Assembly (NCBI GenBank): GCA_036388895.1 | Contig: DASVQY010000061.1 | Span: forward strand, 1 to 64,000 | Reading direction: 5' to 3' | Source: SXVE01 sp036388895 | GTDB taxonomy: Bacteria > Acidobacteriota > Blastocatellia > Pyrinomonadales > Pyrinomonadaceae | DNA: 64,000 nt | Part shown: in pieces, positions 54,093 through 62,397 of the stretch | How positions within the stretch are numbered: the first letter of the stretch is position 1 | How the letters are laid out: the number at the start of each line of letters is the position of its first letter | Made by a program: the position numbers and the translations under genes | Notes under the pieces: generated by a model | Told to the model about the DNA's origin: nothing | Databases searched by the model: none | Seen by the model: the letters and a program-made list of their open reading frames with translations, nothing else

Positions 54093-55424
54093 ATGAAATT
54101 TTTAAGTGGATTCGAAAGCACGCACATTTTTGGTAGCGGCACCGATGTTTTAGAACAAACAAAGCATACAGAATTATATAAACAGGACTTAAAGCTCGCT
54201 AAGTCGGTTGGTCTCAACACTTTGAGATACTCCGCTCCGTGGCACAGCATCGAAAAAAACAAAGGTATATACGAATGGGAATGGATGGACAAATCTCTCG
54301 CGGAATTAAAAAGATTGGGCATAGCGCCCATTTTAGACCCGCTTCACCACACAAGTTTTCCGGATTGGCTGACCGGCGGATTCAGCGATCGCGAATTTAT
54401 TGATTCTTACGTTCGGTTCGTCGCCGCTCTCGCCGAACGTTATCCCTGGATCACAAATTACACAGTGATAAACGAACCGTTTGTGACAACCTGGTTTTGC
54501 GGCAAAACGGGGACGTGGTATCCGCACAAAAAAGGGCATAAAAATTTTGTCCCGATGATACTCAACGTCGGCGAAGCGATTAATCGTGTCAGCCGAATGC
54601 TCGCAGAAACAATTCCGAACGTTCGGCTGATCCACGTGGATGCTTCGGAACAGCATCGTTCTTTGGACGCAGAATCCGAATCTTTTGCCGGGTTTATGAA
54701 CGAAATGAGATTTTTGGTTCAAGATATGGTTCTCGGCAATATTAACGAAGAGCACAAGCTTTATTCGTATCTGCTCGAAAATGGAGCAAGCCCTGAACGT
54801 CTTCGATGGTTTACTGAAAATCCCGCGCGAATAGACGTTATCGGTTTGGATTATTACTCGCATTCCGAACTGGAATGGAACAGAAGGGGTCGAGTTCACC
54901 CGAGTCTTTACCCCGAAGGTTTCGTTTCGGTAGCGATGGATTACGTCAATCGTTTTAATTTGCCGGTGATGCTTTCCGAAACCAATATCAGAGGATATGT
55001 TTCAGACCGCATTAGCTGGCTGAAATATATGGTCGAGCAATGCGAAACGCTCGAAGAAATCCTCAAAGCTCGAAAACTTCCGTTTGAAGGTTTTTGCTGG
55101 TACCCGTTTATTGATTCCACCGATTGGTGTTCGCTTCTGACGAAAGCCAACTGCAATATTGATCCGCAGGGGATTTTCTGGCTCGATTGCGATTCAAAGA
55201 AAAGAAATACTTCTGAGCTGAGCGAAATTTTTGAAGCCTTGACGCGCGGCGAAATTACTTCAAAAGATATTCCGGCGTATCATTTTCAGGCGCCGCTCGA
55301 CCGGGTTCTCAAAAATTTTCTGCCCCGGATGAGTCATTGGCAATGGAAAGACCCTTTTCCGTTCGCGACAAAAACAAAAAGCCAAACCGGCAAAAGGGTT
55401 TTGGAAAAAGCTTTCGCCGGTTAA
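54093..55424 (+). CDS. Family 1-like glycoside hydrolase
   Basis: A 443-residue TIM-barrel glycosidase of the GH1 type (retaining beta-glucosidase/galactosidase superfamily). The acid/base Glu128 is in TVINEPFVT and the nucleophile Glu296 in VMLSETNIRG, which replaces the usual TENG. The barrel strands are regular (LGLNTLRYSAPWHSI-like start, RLIHVDAS). No signal peptide: probably cytosolic, or a divergent member acting on intracellular sugars. AAGGGGTG 6 nt upstream supports the ATG. Regulation is suggested by a leader with a terminator. The C-terminus (about 400-443) is non-catalytic. Confidence 0.85.
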   Translation: MKFLSGFESTHIFGSGTDVLEQTKHTELYKQDLKLAKSVGLNTLRYSAPWHSIEKNKGIYEWEWMDKSLAELKRLGIAPILDPLHHTSFPDWLTGGFSDREFIDSYVRFVAALAERYPWITNYTVINEPFVTTWFCGKTGTWYPHKKGHKNFVPMILNVGEAINRVSRMLAETIPNVRLIHVDASEQHRSLDAESESFAGFMNEMRFLVQDMVLGNINEEHKLYSYLLENGASPERLRWFTENPARIDVIGLDYYSHSELEWNRRGRVHPSLYPEGFVSVAMDYVNRFNLPVMLSETNIRGYVSDRISWLKYMVEQCETLEEILKARKLPFEGFCWYPFIDSTDWCSLLTKANCNIDPQGIFWLDCDSKKRNTSELSEIFEALTRGEITSKDIPAYHFQAPLDRVLKNFLPRMSHWQWKDPFPFATKTKSQTGKRVLEKAFAG

Positions 55425-55436
55425 TATTGCCCGGCG
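55415..55436 (+). other. 6-bp hairpin over the GH1 stop codon
   Basis: CGCCGG with CCGGCG around TTAATATTGC; it includes the TAA stop (55422-55424). It is followed three bases later by the large perfect inverted repeat listed next. Confidence 0.5.
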
Positions 55437-55438
55437 AG

Positions 55439-55496
55439 AGAAATTCATTTTTCTTTGAAACGGAAAATTATTCGCTTCAAAGAAAAATGAATTTCT
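55439..55496. repeat. Perfect 21-bp inverted repeat downstream of the GH1 gene
   Basis: The left arm (55439-55459) and right arm (55476-55496) are exact complements, separated by 16 nt; both consist mainly of A/T. As RNA the arms make a very stable 21-bp hairpin at the 3' end of the GH1 transcript. There is no T run after it, so it may act as a transcript stabiliser or a Rho-independent stop of weak form rather than a standard terminator. Confidence 0.8.
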
Positions 55497-55557
55497 ACTG
55501 CGGAAATAATGTTCAGAAACCGTTCCATAATGTTTTTGAAATTTTAGTTGCGGTTGG

Positions 55558-56346
55558 ATGCACAAAATATTGAGCGTCCGAACAGTTTTCGCCGTAGTTT
55601 CAACAACCTGTGATTTTCAAGGGTTGCAATCAAATGACGTTATGACGGAAAATAAACCTCAATTAAAAGCTTTGGAAGGCTCGCGAAACGGAATAATTCA
55701 AATAAAACCTTCAGCTCCTTCAATCGAAGATGAGAAAAAAGGACAGCATCCGTTAAAGTTCGATAAAAATCGTGAGGCTTTGCTTTACGTTCCAAAAGGC
55801 TATAAGCGGGAAACTGCGGCACCGTTCGCGCTAATGCTTCACGGTGCGGGCGGAAACGCTCAGCACGGAATAGCTTTTTTGCAGCATTTGTCTGATGAAG
55901 CGGGAATTATACTCCTCGCGCCGAAATCTCAAAATGTAACCTGGGACGTAATTATGAGCGATTACGGCGCGGACGTAGAATTTATCAATAGCGCGCTGCG
56001 GCACGTTTTTGAGCGTTATAACGTTGATAAAACGCGACTCGCGGTCGGAGGTTTTTCTGACGGGGCATCTTACGCGCTTTCGCTCGGCATAATCAATGGC
56101 GAGCTGTTTACCCAAGTCATAGCCTTTTCTCCGGGATTTATGGCTCCGACCAGACAATCGGGAAATCCGCGTATTTATATTTCTCACGGAACAAACGACA
56201 GCGTTTTGCCAATCGAAAAATGCAGCCGCAGGCTCGTGCCTCAGCTCAAACGCGGCGGGTACGATGTATTCTACAGAGAGTTTGAAGGACCGCATACGAT
56301 TCCGCTCGATGTTGCAAGCGAATCGGTACAATGGTTTGTTTCGTAA
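55558..56346 (+). CDS. Alpha/beta hydrolase (PHB depolymerase/esterase-like)
   Basis: 262 residues. It has an LPLKF-type lead, an oxyanion-type LMLHGAGGNAQHG motif at about residue 95, the nucleophile elbow GGFSDGASYAL with Ser167, and a C-terminal His in PHTIPL, giving Ser-Asp-His. The layout is that of secreted esterase/PHB-depolymerase-like hydrolases. The start is uncertain: the ATG at 55558 lacks a good SD, and an ATG at 55642 (MTENKPQL) is possible. A weak N-terminal hydrophobic stretch with VVSTTC could be a lipobox. It lies between the GH1 and sirtuin genes on the same strand. Confidence 0.75.
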   Translation: MHKILSVRTVFAVVSTTCDFQGLQSNDVMTENKPQLKALEGSRNGIIQIKPSAPSIEDEKKGQHPLKFDKNREALLYVPKGYKRETAAPFALMLHGAGGNAQHGIAFLQHLSDEAGIILLAPKSQNVTWDVIMSDYGADVEFINSALRHVFERYNVDKTRLAVGGFSDGASYALSLGIINGELFTQVIAFSPGFMAPTRQSGNPRIYISHGTNDSVLPIEKCSRRLVPQLKRGGYDVFYREFEGPHTIPLDVASESVQWFVS

Positions 56347-56390
56347 TAATTTCAAATTATAAATGCCGCTTATTCTTTAAATAAAAAATT

Positions 56391-57176
56391 ATGGAAAACG
56401 AACAACCTCTCAAACGGCAAATCGAAGCAATCGCGCGCTGGATTCTCGAATCCGAACACACTATTGCTTTTACAGGAGCCGGAATCAGCACCGAGTCGGG
56501 AATTCCTGATTATCGGGGTCCAAACGGTGTTTGGACGAGGCGCGATGCCGGTCTGCCGCCGCCGAAATGGAAAATTCCGCAAAGCGAAGTCAAGCCGAAT
56601 TCTTCTCATCACGCGTTAGTCGAATTAGAAAGGCTCGGCAAACTTCAATTTCTGATTACGCAGAACACAGACAATTTGCATCGTGAATCGGGCATTCAGC
56701 CCGATGCCATCGCCGAATTGCACGGCAACGGAAAATTGGTACGTTGTTTGAGTTGCGACCGGCAATATACGAAAGCTGCTGTCGGATGGGACGCAAATCG
56801 TTTCGGTCCCGGCTATCGAACGCAAAGTCCCGTGCATGGACAACCCGTTTGTCCGAACTGTAAAGGGAGATTAATTTCTTCGGTGGTCAATTTCGGAGAT
56901 CCGATGCCGAAAAAAGAAATGGAATTATCAGCTTTTAATGCTATGAATTGCGATTTGATGCTCGTTCTCGGCTCTTCTTTGATGGTAAATCCGGCGGCTT
57001 CTTTAGTTGGTTTAGCGATAGAGTCCGGCGCGCGGACGGTTTTGGTAAATCAAGGCGAAACTCCTTATGACGATATAGTAACGTTGCGAATCTGGACGAG
57101 CATCGGCGAGGTTATTCCGCCCGCCGTAAATCCCGTAAAACAAGAATCAGCAAAAGAAAATACGGCGAGAAAATAA
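56391..57176 (+). CDS. Sirtuin NAD+-dependent protein deacylase
   Basis: A 261-residue Sir2-family protein. Family motifs: FTGAGISTESGIPDYRG (NAD+ Rossmann start), TQNTDNLH, the catalytic His111 in ELHGNGK, a zinc knuckle with CLSC and CPNC, and VLGSSLMVNPAAS near the C-terminus. It removes acyl groups from lysine using NAD+. The 44-bp spacing after the hydrolase and shared strand suggest co-transcription. The class is CobB-like by length, but I do not give a symbol with certainty. Confidence 0.9.
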   Translation: MENEQPLKRQIEAIARWILESEHTIAFTGAGISTESGIPDYRGPNGVWTRRDAGLPPPKWKIPQSEVKPNSSHHALVELERLGKLQFLITQNTDNLHRESGIQPDAIAELHGNGKLVRCLSCDRQYTKAAVGWDANRFGPGYRTQSPVHGQPVCPNCKGRLISSVVNFGDPMPKKEMELSAFNAMNCDLMLVLGSSLMVNPAASLVGLAIESGARTVLVNQGETPYDDIVTLRIWTSIGEVIPPAVNPVKQESAKENTARK

Positions 57177-57187
57177 AAGTTTAGGCT

Positions 57188-57496
57188 GTGGGCAAACTTT
57201 TGATTTTCAACAATTTAATTGAATTTATTATGAATGGGGAAATACAAGCCGAATTTGTGCTCGACGAAAACGGCGACATCAAAACTTCAACGCACAAAGA
57301 CAGGCTTTACTCAGAAGAAAATAAAGAGCCGGTCGAAATAGAAACAGTTTTCGCGCAGGTGAAAATAACAGATAATTCGGAAGAAAAAATCTTAAAAATT
57401 CCTGTAAACCAGGCACAATTGAGCGACGAACAATATCAGAAGAATTTCTTACAGGAAGTCGTTTACAATCAGCGCCTCGGCTGGCTCGATTTGTAA
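57188..57496 (+). CDS. Small acidic hypothetical protein
   Basis: A 102-residue frame directly after the sirtuin gene (12 bp). The composition is Glu/Lys/Asp/Asn-rich with short strands (EIQAEFVLDENGDIKTS). The GTG start lies within a few bases of an AGG; an ATG at 57230 is equally possible. I recognise no family. Its end is 69 bp before the convergent FAD gene. It is kept because it is in-strand, tightly spaced and of normal codon usage, but it may be spurious. Confidence 0.45.
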   Translation: MGKLLIFNNLIEFIMNGEIQAEFVLDENGDIKTSTHKDRLYSEENKEPVEIETVFAQVKITDNSEEKILKIPVNQAQLSDEQYQKNFLQEVVYNQRLGWLDL

Positions 57497-57565
57497 TTTT
57501 TGTTTAATCAAAAATTCTAAAAAATGGGCTCCGTTTCGCTTGAATGCGAAAACGATTACTCGGCG

Positions 57566-59089
57566 TTATCTCGATGACTCCACAGGCATCGGAACCGAGC
57601 GTAAGCCGCTGACCGAAGATTGTTCGCCGGCGTTACCTTCTTCGTGATAATCAGCATCTTCGTTTACCTGCCAGACATCGTAAATTCGTTCGTTGGCGAG
57701 AATGTTTTCGGCAACGAGCATCGCGGTCATCATCGCATGATCCTGATTGTTGTATTTGTGCATACCGTTTCGACCGACGAGGTGCAGCGTCGGAAAACGA
57801 GTTTCTAATTCGTTCTTTAACGTGGCGACGTGGGTTGCATATTCGTCGTCATAAATCGGGTAAGCTTTCGGCTGTCTCACGACGCAGCCGTCAATAACGT
57901 CTGCGGCTTTTGCCAAACCGATTTTTTCAGTCTCGATTTTAGCTAGTTCAATCAGTTTTTCATCAGTCGAAGTCCACAGTCCATCTCCGGCAAAACAAAA
58001 ATACTCGAGACCGTAACAGCATAAATCCGGGTCTGGAACTAGTTCTGGCGACCAGGACTTGAAGTTTTGAACTCTTCCGACTTTCACGTTCGGGTCGTGA
58101 ATGTAAATCCAATTATCCGAAAACTGCTCGCGGTCTTTGATGATTAAAGCGACGGTTAAAAAGTCCCGGTATTTGAGCGAGTCAGCCGCTTTTACAGCCG
58201 ACTCGGAAAGTTTCGGCGTTATTGATAACCCGAGTTCACGCATCGGAGCCGATGAGATGACGTGTTCGGCTTGAATTTCGCTTTCGGTTCCTGCTGCGTC
58301 ACGATACTTCACAGTCCAAACTTTAGAATTATCGTCCCAATCGCAGCCGATGACGCGTTTTCCCATTAAAACGTTTCCGCCCATTTTTTGGACTTTTTCG
58401 GCGCAAACTTCCCACATCATACCCGGACCTAGGCGCGGATATCGAAAAGTGTCAATCAGCGTTTTAATAACGTCGCCGCGGTTTTTCGGTTTCCTTTTCG
58501 GCAAAAGAGCATTTTTTACCGCCGATGCGAGCGAAAGACCTTTTATTCTTTGCGCCGCCCAGTCAGCAGAGATTTCCTTGCAGCTCATTCCCCAAACTTT
58601 TTCCGTGTAAGTTTTAAAGAAAATAGAAAAAAGACGTTTCCCGAATTTGTTGCTCACCCAATCTTCAAAATTTTTCGGGTTTGAAACTGGCAGCGCCTGC
58701 GCTTTCGCGTAGGAAAGCATACAAAGCGTCGATTCGAAAACTCCGAGCTTGAAAAGAGCTTCAAATGCCTTCAAGGGGTAGGAAAAAAACTTGCCGCGAT
58801 AAAAAATACGCGATGAACGCGGGCGATTGAGCATATCGTTCGGCAGAATTTCCGTCCAGAAATCTTCAACTTCTTTCGATTTCGAGAAAAAACGATGCCC
58901 GCCGATGTCGAAGCGAAAGCCTTTATACTCGACCGTGCGCGAAATTCCGCCGACATATTTCGGATCGGATTCGAGAACGGTGACGCTTATTTGATTGTCT
59001 TTTTTGAGAAGGCTGTAAGCGGCGGTCAATCCGGCTGGTCCTGCGCCGATTATGGCAACTCTTTTCGGCTGCGTTTTTATATCATTCAT
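57566..59089 (-). CDS. NAD(P)/FAD-dependent oxidoreductase, UDP-galactopyranose-mutase/amine-oxidase type
   Basis: 508 residues from ATG 59089 (the frame is open to a TTG at 59095). The N-terminal FAD motif VAIIGAGPAGLTAAYSLL and the VGGISRTVEYKGFRFDIGGHRFF block mark the GlfT/UGM-like flavin amine-oxidase superfamily; a long middle domain and HLVGRNGMHKYNNQDHAMMTAMLVAENIL near the C-terminus contact FAD. The family includes UDP-galactopyranose mutases and enzymes linked to cell-surface glycan synthesis. Adjacent genes encode DUF2142 and GT-C membrane proteins, fitting that context. The actual substrate is unknown. Confidence 0.82.
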   Translation of the reverse strand: MNDIKTQPKRVAIIGAGPAGLTAAYSLLKKDNQISVTVLESDPKYVGGISRTVEYKGFRFDIGGHRFFSKSKEVEDFWTEILPNDMLNRPRSSRIFYRGKFFSYPLKAFEALFKLGVFESTLCMLSYAKAQALPVSNPKNFEDWVSNKFGKRLFSIFFKTYTEKVWGMSCKEISADWAAQRIKGLSLASAVKNALLPKRKPKNRGDVIKTLIDTFRYPRLGPGMMWEVCAEKVQKMGGNVLMGKRVIGCDWDDNSKVWTVKYRDAAGTESEIQAEHVISSAPMRELGLSITPKLSESAVKAADSLKYRDFLTVALIIKDREQFSDNWIYIHDPNVKVGRVQNFKSWSPELVPDPDLCCYGLEYFCFAGDGLWTSTDEKLIELAKIETEKIGLAKAADVIDGCVVRQPKAYPIYDDEYATHVATLKNELETRFPTLHLVGRNGMHKYNNQDHAMMTAMLVAENILANERIYDVWQVNEDADYHEEGNAGEQSSVSGLRSVPMPVESSR

Positions 59090-59169
59090 TAGCAATGAAT
59101 TCCTAAATTTAATAAATCTAAAGTTAAAGTAATATGTTAATAACCGGTAAAGATTAATACTGTAATTGA

Positions 59170-60573
59170 TCAGACATAATACCTTTCAATCACGGAATAC
59201 AAAGTTACAAACATCGAAATAACGACTGATACGTACAAAATTATATGTACATACCCCTTGAAAAACTTCCATTTTACTTTTTTGTTGTAAAAAAGTAAAA
59301 AGAACAATGGTGCGACAGGAATAAAGTATCTTCCTTGAATGCCTTGAATTATGTCGCCGCCGACGGGCGACCAGGTCATATAAAGCAGAGCGCTGATGAT
59401 GAAAGCAGTGCAGATTAATATGAATAAAAAAATGATTTTGCCGAATTGCGGAACGTCGAATCTTGTGTCTTTATCCAACACTGCGACGAGCATTAAAATT
59501 GCAAATACGAAAATTGTCAGCCACGTCGGCACGTACAAATCGAACCAGGTTAATTGCCCGGAAAAAGTGATGAAATAATAACCGAATTGATAAAAATAAT
59601 CCTTTAAAGCTAAAAAAATAAAATTAAAAGGCGCGGTTAGAATATATTTTAATTGTTGTTCGGGATCAATCGGAATATCAATTCTGTAGGGCAAATAAAT
59701 AGGTTTTACAATCGAAGCCCACGCCGCTACAGCACCAGCACAAACAGCCATCAACGCAAAAAATGTAAAAAAATAAGCCCGAATTGAACCGAACTTTTTC
59801 AGCGGAATTAAAAGAAAAAGCAAAGGCAATAAAATATATGCCTGTTTGCACAAAACGGCGGCAAGCGAAAAGATGAATATTTTTAGAATTTCTTTTTTTG
59901 AAACCGCGATGTTTTCGTTCTCCATTGCCGCGCGTAAAAAATAAGCAATAGTGAAAAAACAAATTCCGTAAGTGAAAGCGTCGGCAGAAGCCGATGCGAC
60001 CTGAAAGATGTTTGTCGGCGTCAGGCAGAGCAAACAAAAAACCCATTTATGAATCGGCGTAATTTTTATGGCGAAGTAAGCTAAAGCCAGGAAAAAAAGT
60101 AAATTTATGATTCTGGCAAAATAAATCAAAAGCAGCGGGGAAGCGTCAAAAATCTTTCCGACGCTGATGGCGATAATTTGCGGAAAATACGGAACCGGAT
60201 TGTAAACGACCGTATTGGGAAATCGCTCGAAAACCTGTTCGTTTCGATTGAGAGGAAGATGTATCAATTCTGAAATGAGTTTCGTGTCGAATTTGACATC
60301 GTGATTCATTTCAATGTTTCCGACCAGGACGCGATTCGTATAAAGAACGCTTTTCGGAATAAAACCGCCGCTCAAATCACCGCGTTTTTCGCCCAAAATA
60401 TTTCCTTCGGTAATTTGATAAGCCCGAAAAAAATGATTCGGCTCGTCGCCGACCAGCGCCGGCGGCGTGACGAAAATAAATAAAAAGCCGAACAACGTTC
60501 CGAGCAAAAGAAAGAAGTTTTCAGGTTTCACCAAACTCCGAATAAAAGGCTTTGAATTAATCTTTATACTCAT
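59170..60573 (-). CDS. DUF2142 polytopic membrane protein
   Basis: 467 residues from the ATG at 60573 (the frame extends to 60681). About 11-12 hydrophobic segments; the first loop has PALVGDEPNHFFRAYQI, which matches the DEP-type acidic catalytic motif of DUF2142 and GT-C-like lipid-linked glycosyltransferases. DUF2142 proteins are found in O-antigen and surface polysaccharide loci; a transferase role is likely, but donor and acceptor are unknown. It is divergent from the next membrane protein, with about 110 bp between the starts that must hold both promoters. Confidence 0.8.
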   Translation of the reverse strand: MSIKINSKPFIRSLVKPENFFLLLGTLFGFLFIFVTPPALVGDEPNHFFRAYQITEGNILGEKRGDLSGGFIPKSVLYTNRVLVGNIEMNHDVKFDTKLISELIHLPLNRNEQVFERFPNTVVYNPVPYFPQIIAISVGKIFDASPLLLIYFARIINLLFFLALAYFAIKITPIHKWVFCLLCLTPTNIFQVASASADAFTYGICFFTIAYFLRAAMENENIAVSKKEILKIFIFSLAAVLCKQAYILLPLLFLLIPLKKFGSIRAYFFTFFALMAVCAGAVAAWASIVKPIYLPYRIDIPIDPEQQLKYILTAPFNFIFLALKDYFYQFGYYFITFSGQLTWFDLYVPTWLTIFVFAILMLVAVLDKDTRFDVPQFGKIIFLFILICTAFIISALLYMTWSPVGGDIIQGIQGRYFIPVAPLFFLLFYNKKVKWKFFKGYVHIILYVSVVISMFVTLYSVIERYYV

Positions 60574-60684
60574 CGAGCAGTCTGAAAATATGTTTAATAA
60601 AAGGCTTTTACGGAAAATCAAATTGTTGAGAGTGTTGCCGAAGATCACTTCAAAAGTTAATATGATACGAACAAATAACACTTT

Positions 60685-62169
60685 ATGCCAATCACTGCCG
60701 CTTCGGACTCGAAACTTTTTACAGCCGACAAATTCAAAAATAAATACTGGTTAATAATCTTTATTGTTTATCTGGTTTTGCTGGGAACGGTAGTAGCGCG
60801 TCACGAGCCATGGATGGACGAAGCGCAGCCGTGGATTTACGGCGAAGAAGTAAATCCGTTTGATCTTTTAACGAAACTCCTGCGCTACGACGGACATCCG
60901 CCGCTTTGGTATTTGATCGTTATGCCGTTCGCCAAAATCGGCTTGCCTTATTTTACGCTCAACGTTTTATCGGCTTTTTTCTCGGCTCTCGGCGTCCTGC
61001 TTTTTTTGCGCTATTCTCCTTTTCCGCCGATTATTAAAATACTTTTTCCCTTTACCTTCTTCGTTTTTTATCAATACGGCATCGTTGCCCGCAGTTATTG
61101 TTTAATCGCCCCGCTTTTGTTTTTTATTGCCGTAATTTACGAGAAAAAAAATGAACGACCGTTGCTTTTCGCTTTTCTGCTGTGCCTTTTGGCGAGCGTC
61201 AGCGCATTCACGTTTTTAATGGCTGGAGCTATTTTCTTCGTTCATCTTTTAGATGTCGTCAAGCGACGGAAGTCATTGAATCGCAACGAGATAATTTATC
61301 AATTCATAGCCGCCGTTTTGTTGATTCTCACGGCAGCAGCCGTTGTTTTAATTCTTGCCCAACCGCCGGATTCGAGTTTTGCTCAAGGTTATAACTTAAA
61401 ACTAAAGAATTTTATTGATGTTGCCTGGCGAAGACTTTCAGGCGCATTAATTATGGATGAGCTGTCGAATTTTACAAAACTCCAAGCTGTCGGCTCATGT
61501 ATTATATTTATCTTTTCTTTAATTTGGTTTTGGTATAAAAAGACATTTCTTTTGTTTTCGCTTCCTTGTTTGCTTATTACAATTCTTTCCGCCGTCAAAT
61601 ACAGCAACGTCTGGCATGAAGGCATTTTGTTTATTCTGTGGATTTTTGTTCTTTGGGTCAGCTTCAAAAATGAATATACTGAACCGCCAATTTTAAGAAA
61701 AATAATAAAATTGGCGGCTGTTATCGTTCTCGCTACACAGGTTTACTGGACAGGTCACGCCGCTTTTAAAGATTACAAATATAATTATTCCGGCGCTTAT
61801 GAGCTTTCACAATTTATTAAAAACAATAAATTGGAAAATAAAAAGCTGTTTGTCAGCGGCTGGAAATCACTGGCGATTATGCCTTATTTCGACGAAAATG
61901 TTTTTTATAATTACAACGAGGGCGCAAAAAATCGCTACTGGCTTTGGTCAATATATAATCGTAATATGTTGGGTGCCGGACAAGAGGTGATTAATCGAAT
62001 CGAAAAAGAACAGCCGGATTTTGCTGTTTTTGCTTCGGATCATATTGATATTTACAGTGAAATAAGAATTCCGGGTTACGATTTAATACAAGTTTTTGAA
62101 GGCAATCTTTACTGGAAGACGGGTTTGTTCGAGCCGGACAGTTTTTTTGTATACCGAAAAAGACAGTAA
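60685..62169 (+). CDS. GT-C-type membrane glycosyltransferase-like protein
   Basis: 494 residues with about 11 transmembrane segments. After the first helix it has VVARHEPWMDEAQPWIYG, the acidic Asp-Glu motif of the GT-C (GT39/PMT/ArnT-like) fold, then RYDGHPPLWY. The C-terminal part (about 380-490) is soluble and beta-rich (KSLAIMPYFDENVFYNYNEG). Such enzymes transfer a sugar from polyprenyl phosphate to a periplasmic acceptor. With its DUF2142 neighbour and the FAD oxidoreductase it fits a surface glycosylation locus. No symbol is assigned. Confidence 0.75.
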   Translation: MPITAASDSKLFTADKFKNKYWLIIFIVYLVLLGTVVARHEPWMDEAQPWIYGEEVNPFDLLTKLLRYDGHPPLWYLIVMPFAKIGLPYFTLNVLSAFFSALGVLLFLRYSPFPPIIKILFPFTFFVFYQYGIVARSYCLIAPLLFFIAVIYEKKNERPLLFAFLLCLLASVSAFTFLMAGAIFFVHLLDVVKRRKSLNRNEIIYQFIAAVLLILTAAAVVLILAQPPDSSFAQGYNLKLKNFIDVAWRRLSGALIMDELSNFTKLQAVGSCIIFIFSLIWFWYKKTFLLFSLPCLLITILSAVKYSNVWHEGILFILWIFVLWVSFKNEYTEPPILRKIIKLAAVIVLATQVYWTGHAAFKDYKYNYSGAYELSQFIKNNKLENKKLFVSGWKSLAIMPYFDENVFYNYNEGAKNRYWLWSIYNRNMLGAGQEVINRIEKEQPDFAVFASDHIDIYSEIRIPGYDLIQVFEGNLYWKTGLFEPDSFFVYRKRQ

Positions 62170-62302
62170 CGGTTTAATTTTGGCTTTTTGATTTAATAAC
62201 GGGAGAACAAAAAATCAAAATAATAACAGGGTGTAGGTTTTCTTAATTACTGTTTATGAATTTGTGTTTTTTGAGTTTGAAGCGATAGAAATTTAAATCG
62301 AA

Positions 62303-62347
62303 AATCGCATTAAACCAATCTTACGAGTTGACTGGTTTAATGCGATT
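62303..62347 (-). terminator. Rho-independent terminator of the LVIVD-repeat gene
   Basis: A perfect 15-bp stem (AATCGCATTAAACCA and its complement TGGTTTAATGCGATT) with a 15-nt loop, followed on the minus strand by TTTTCGATTT. It lies 51 bp after the stop of the LVIVD gene. Confidence 0.75.
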
Positions 62348-62397
62348 ACGGTAGTTCTCAAACAGAGCGAATTATAACTGAAAAATTAAAGCGCGGG

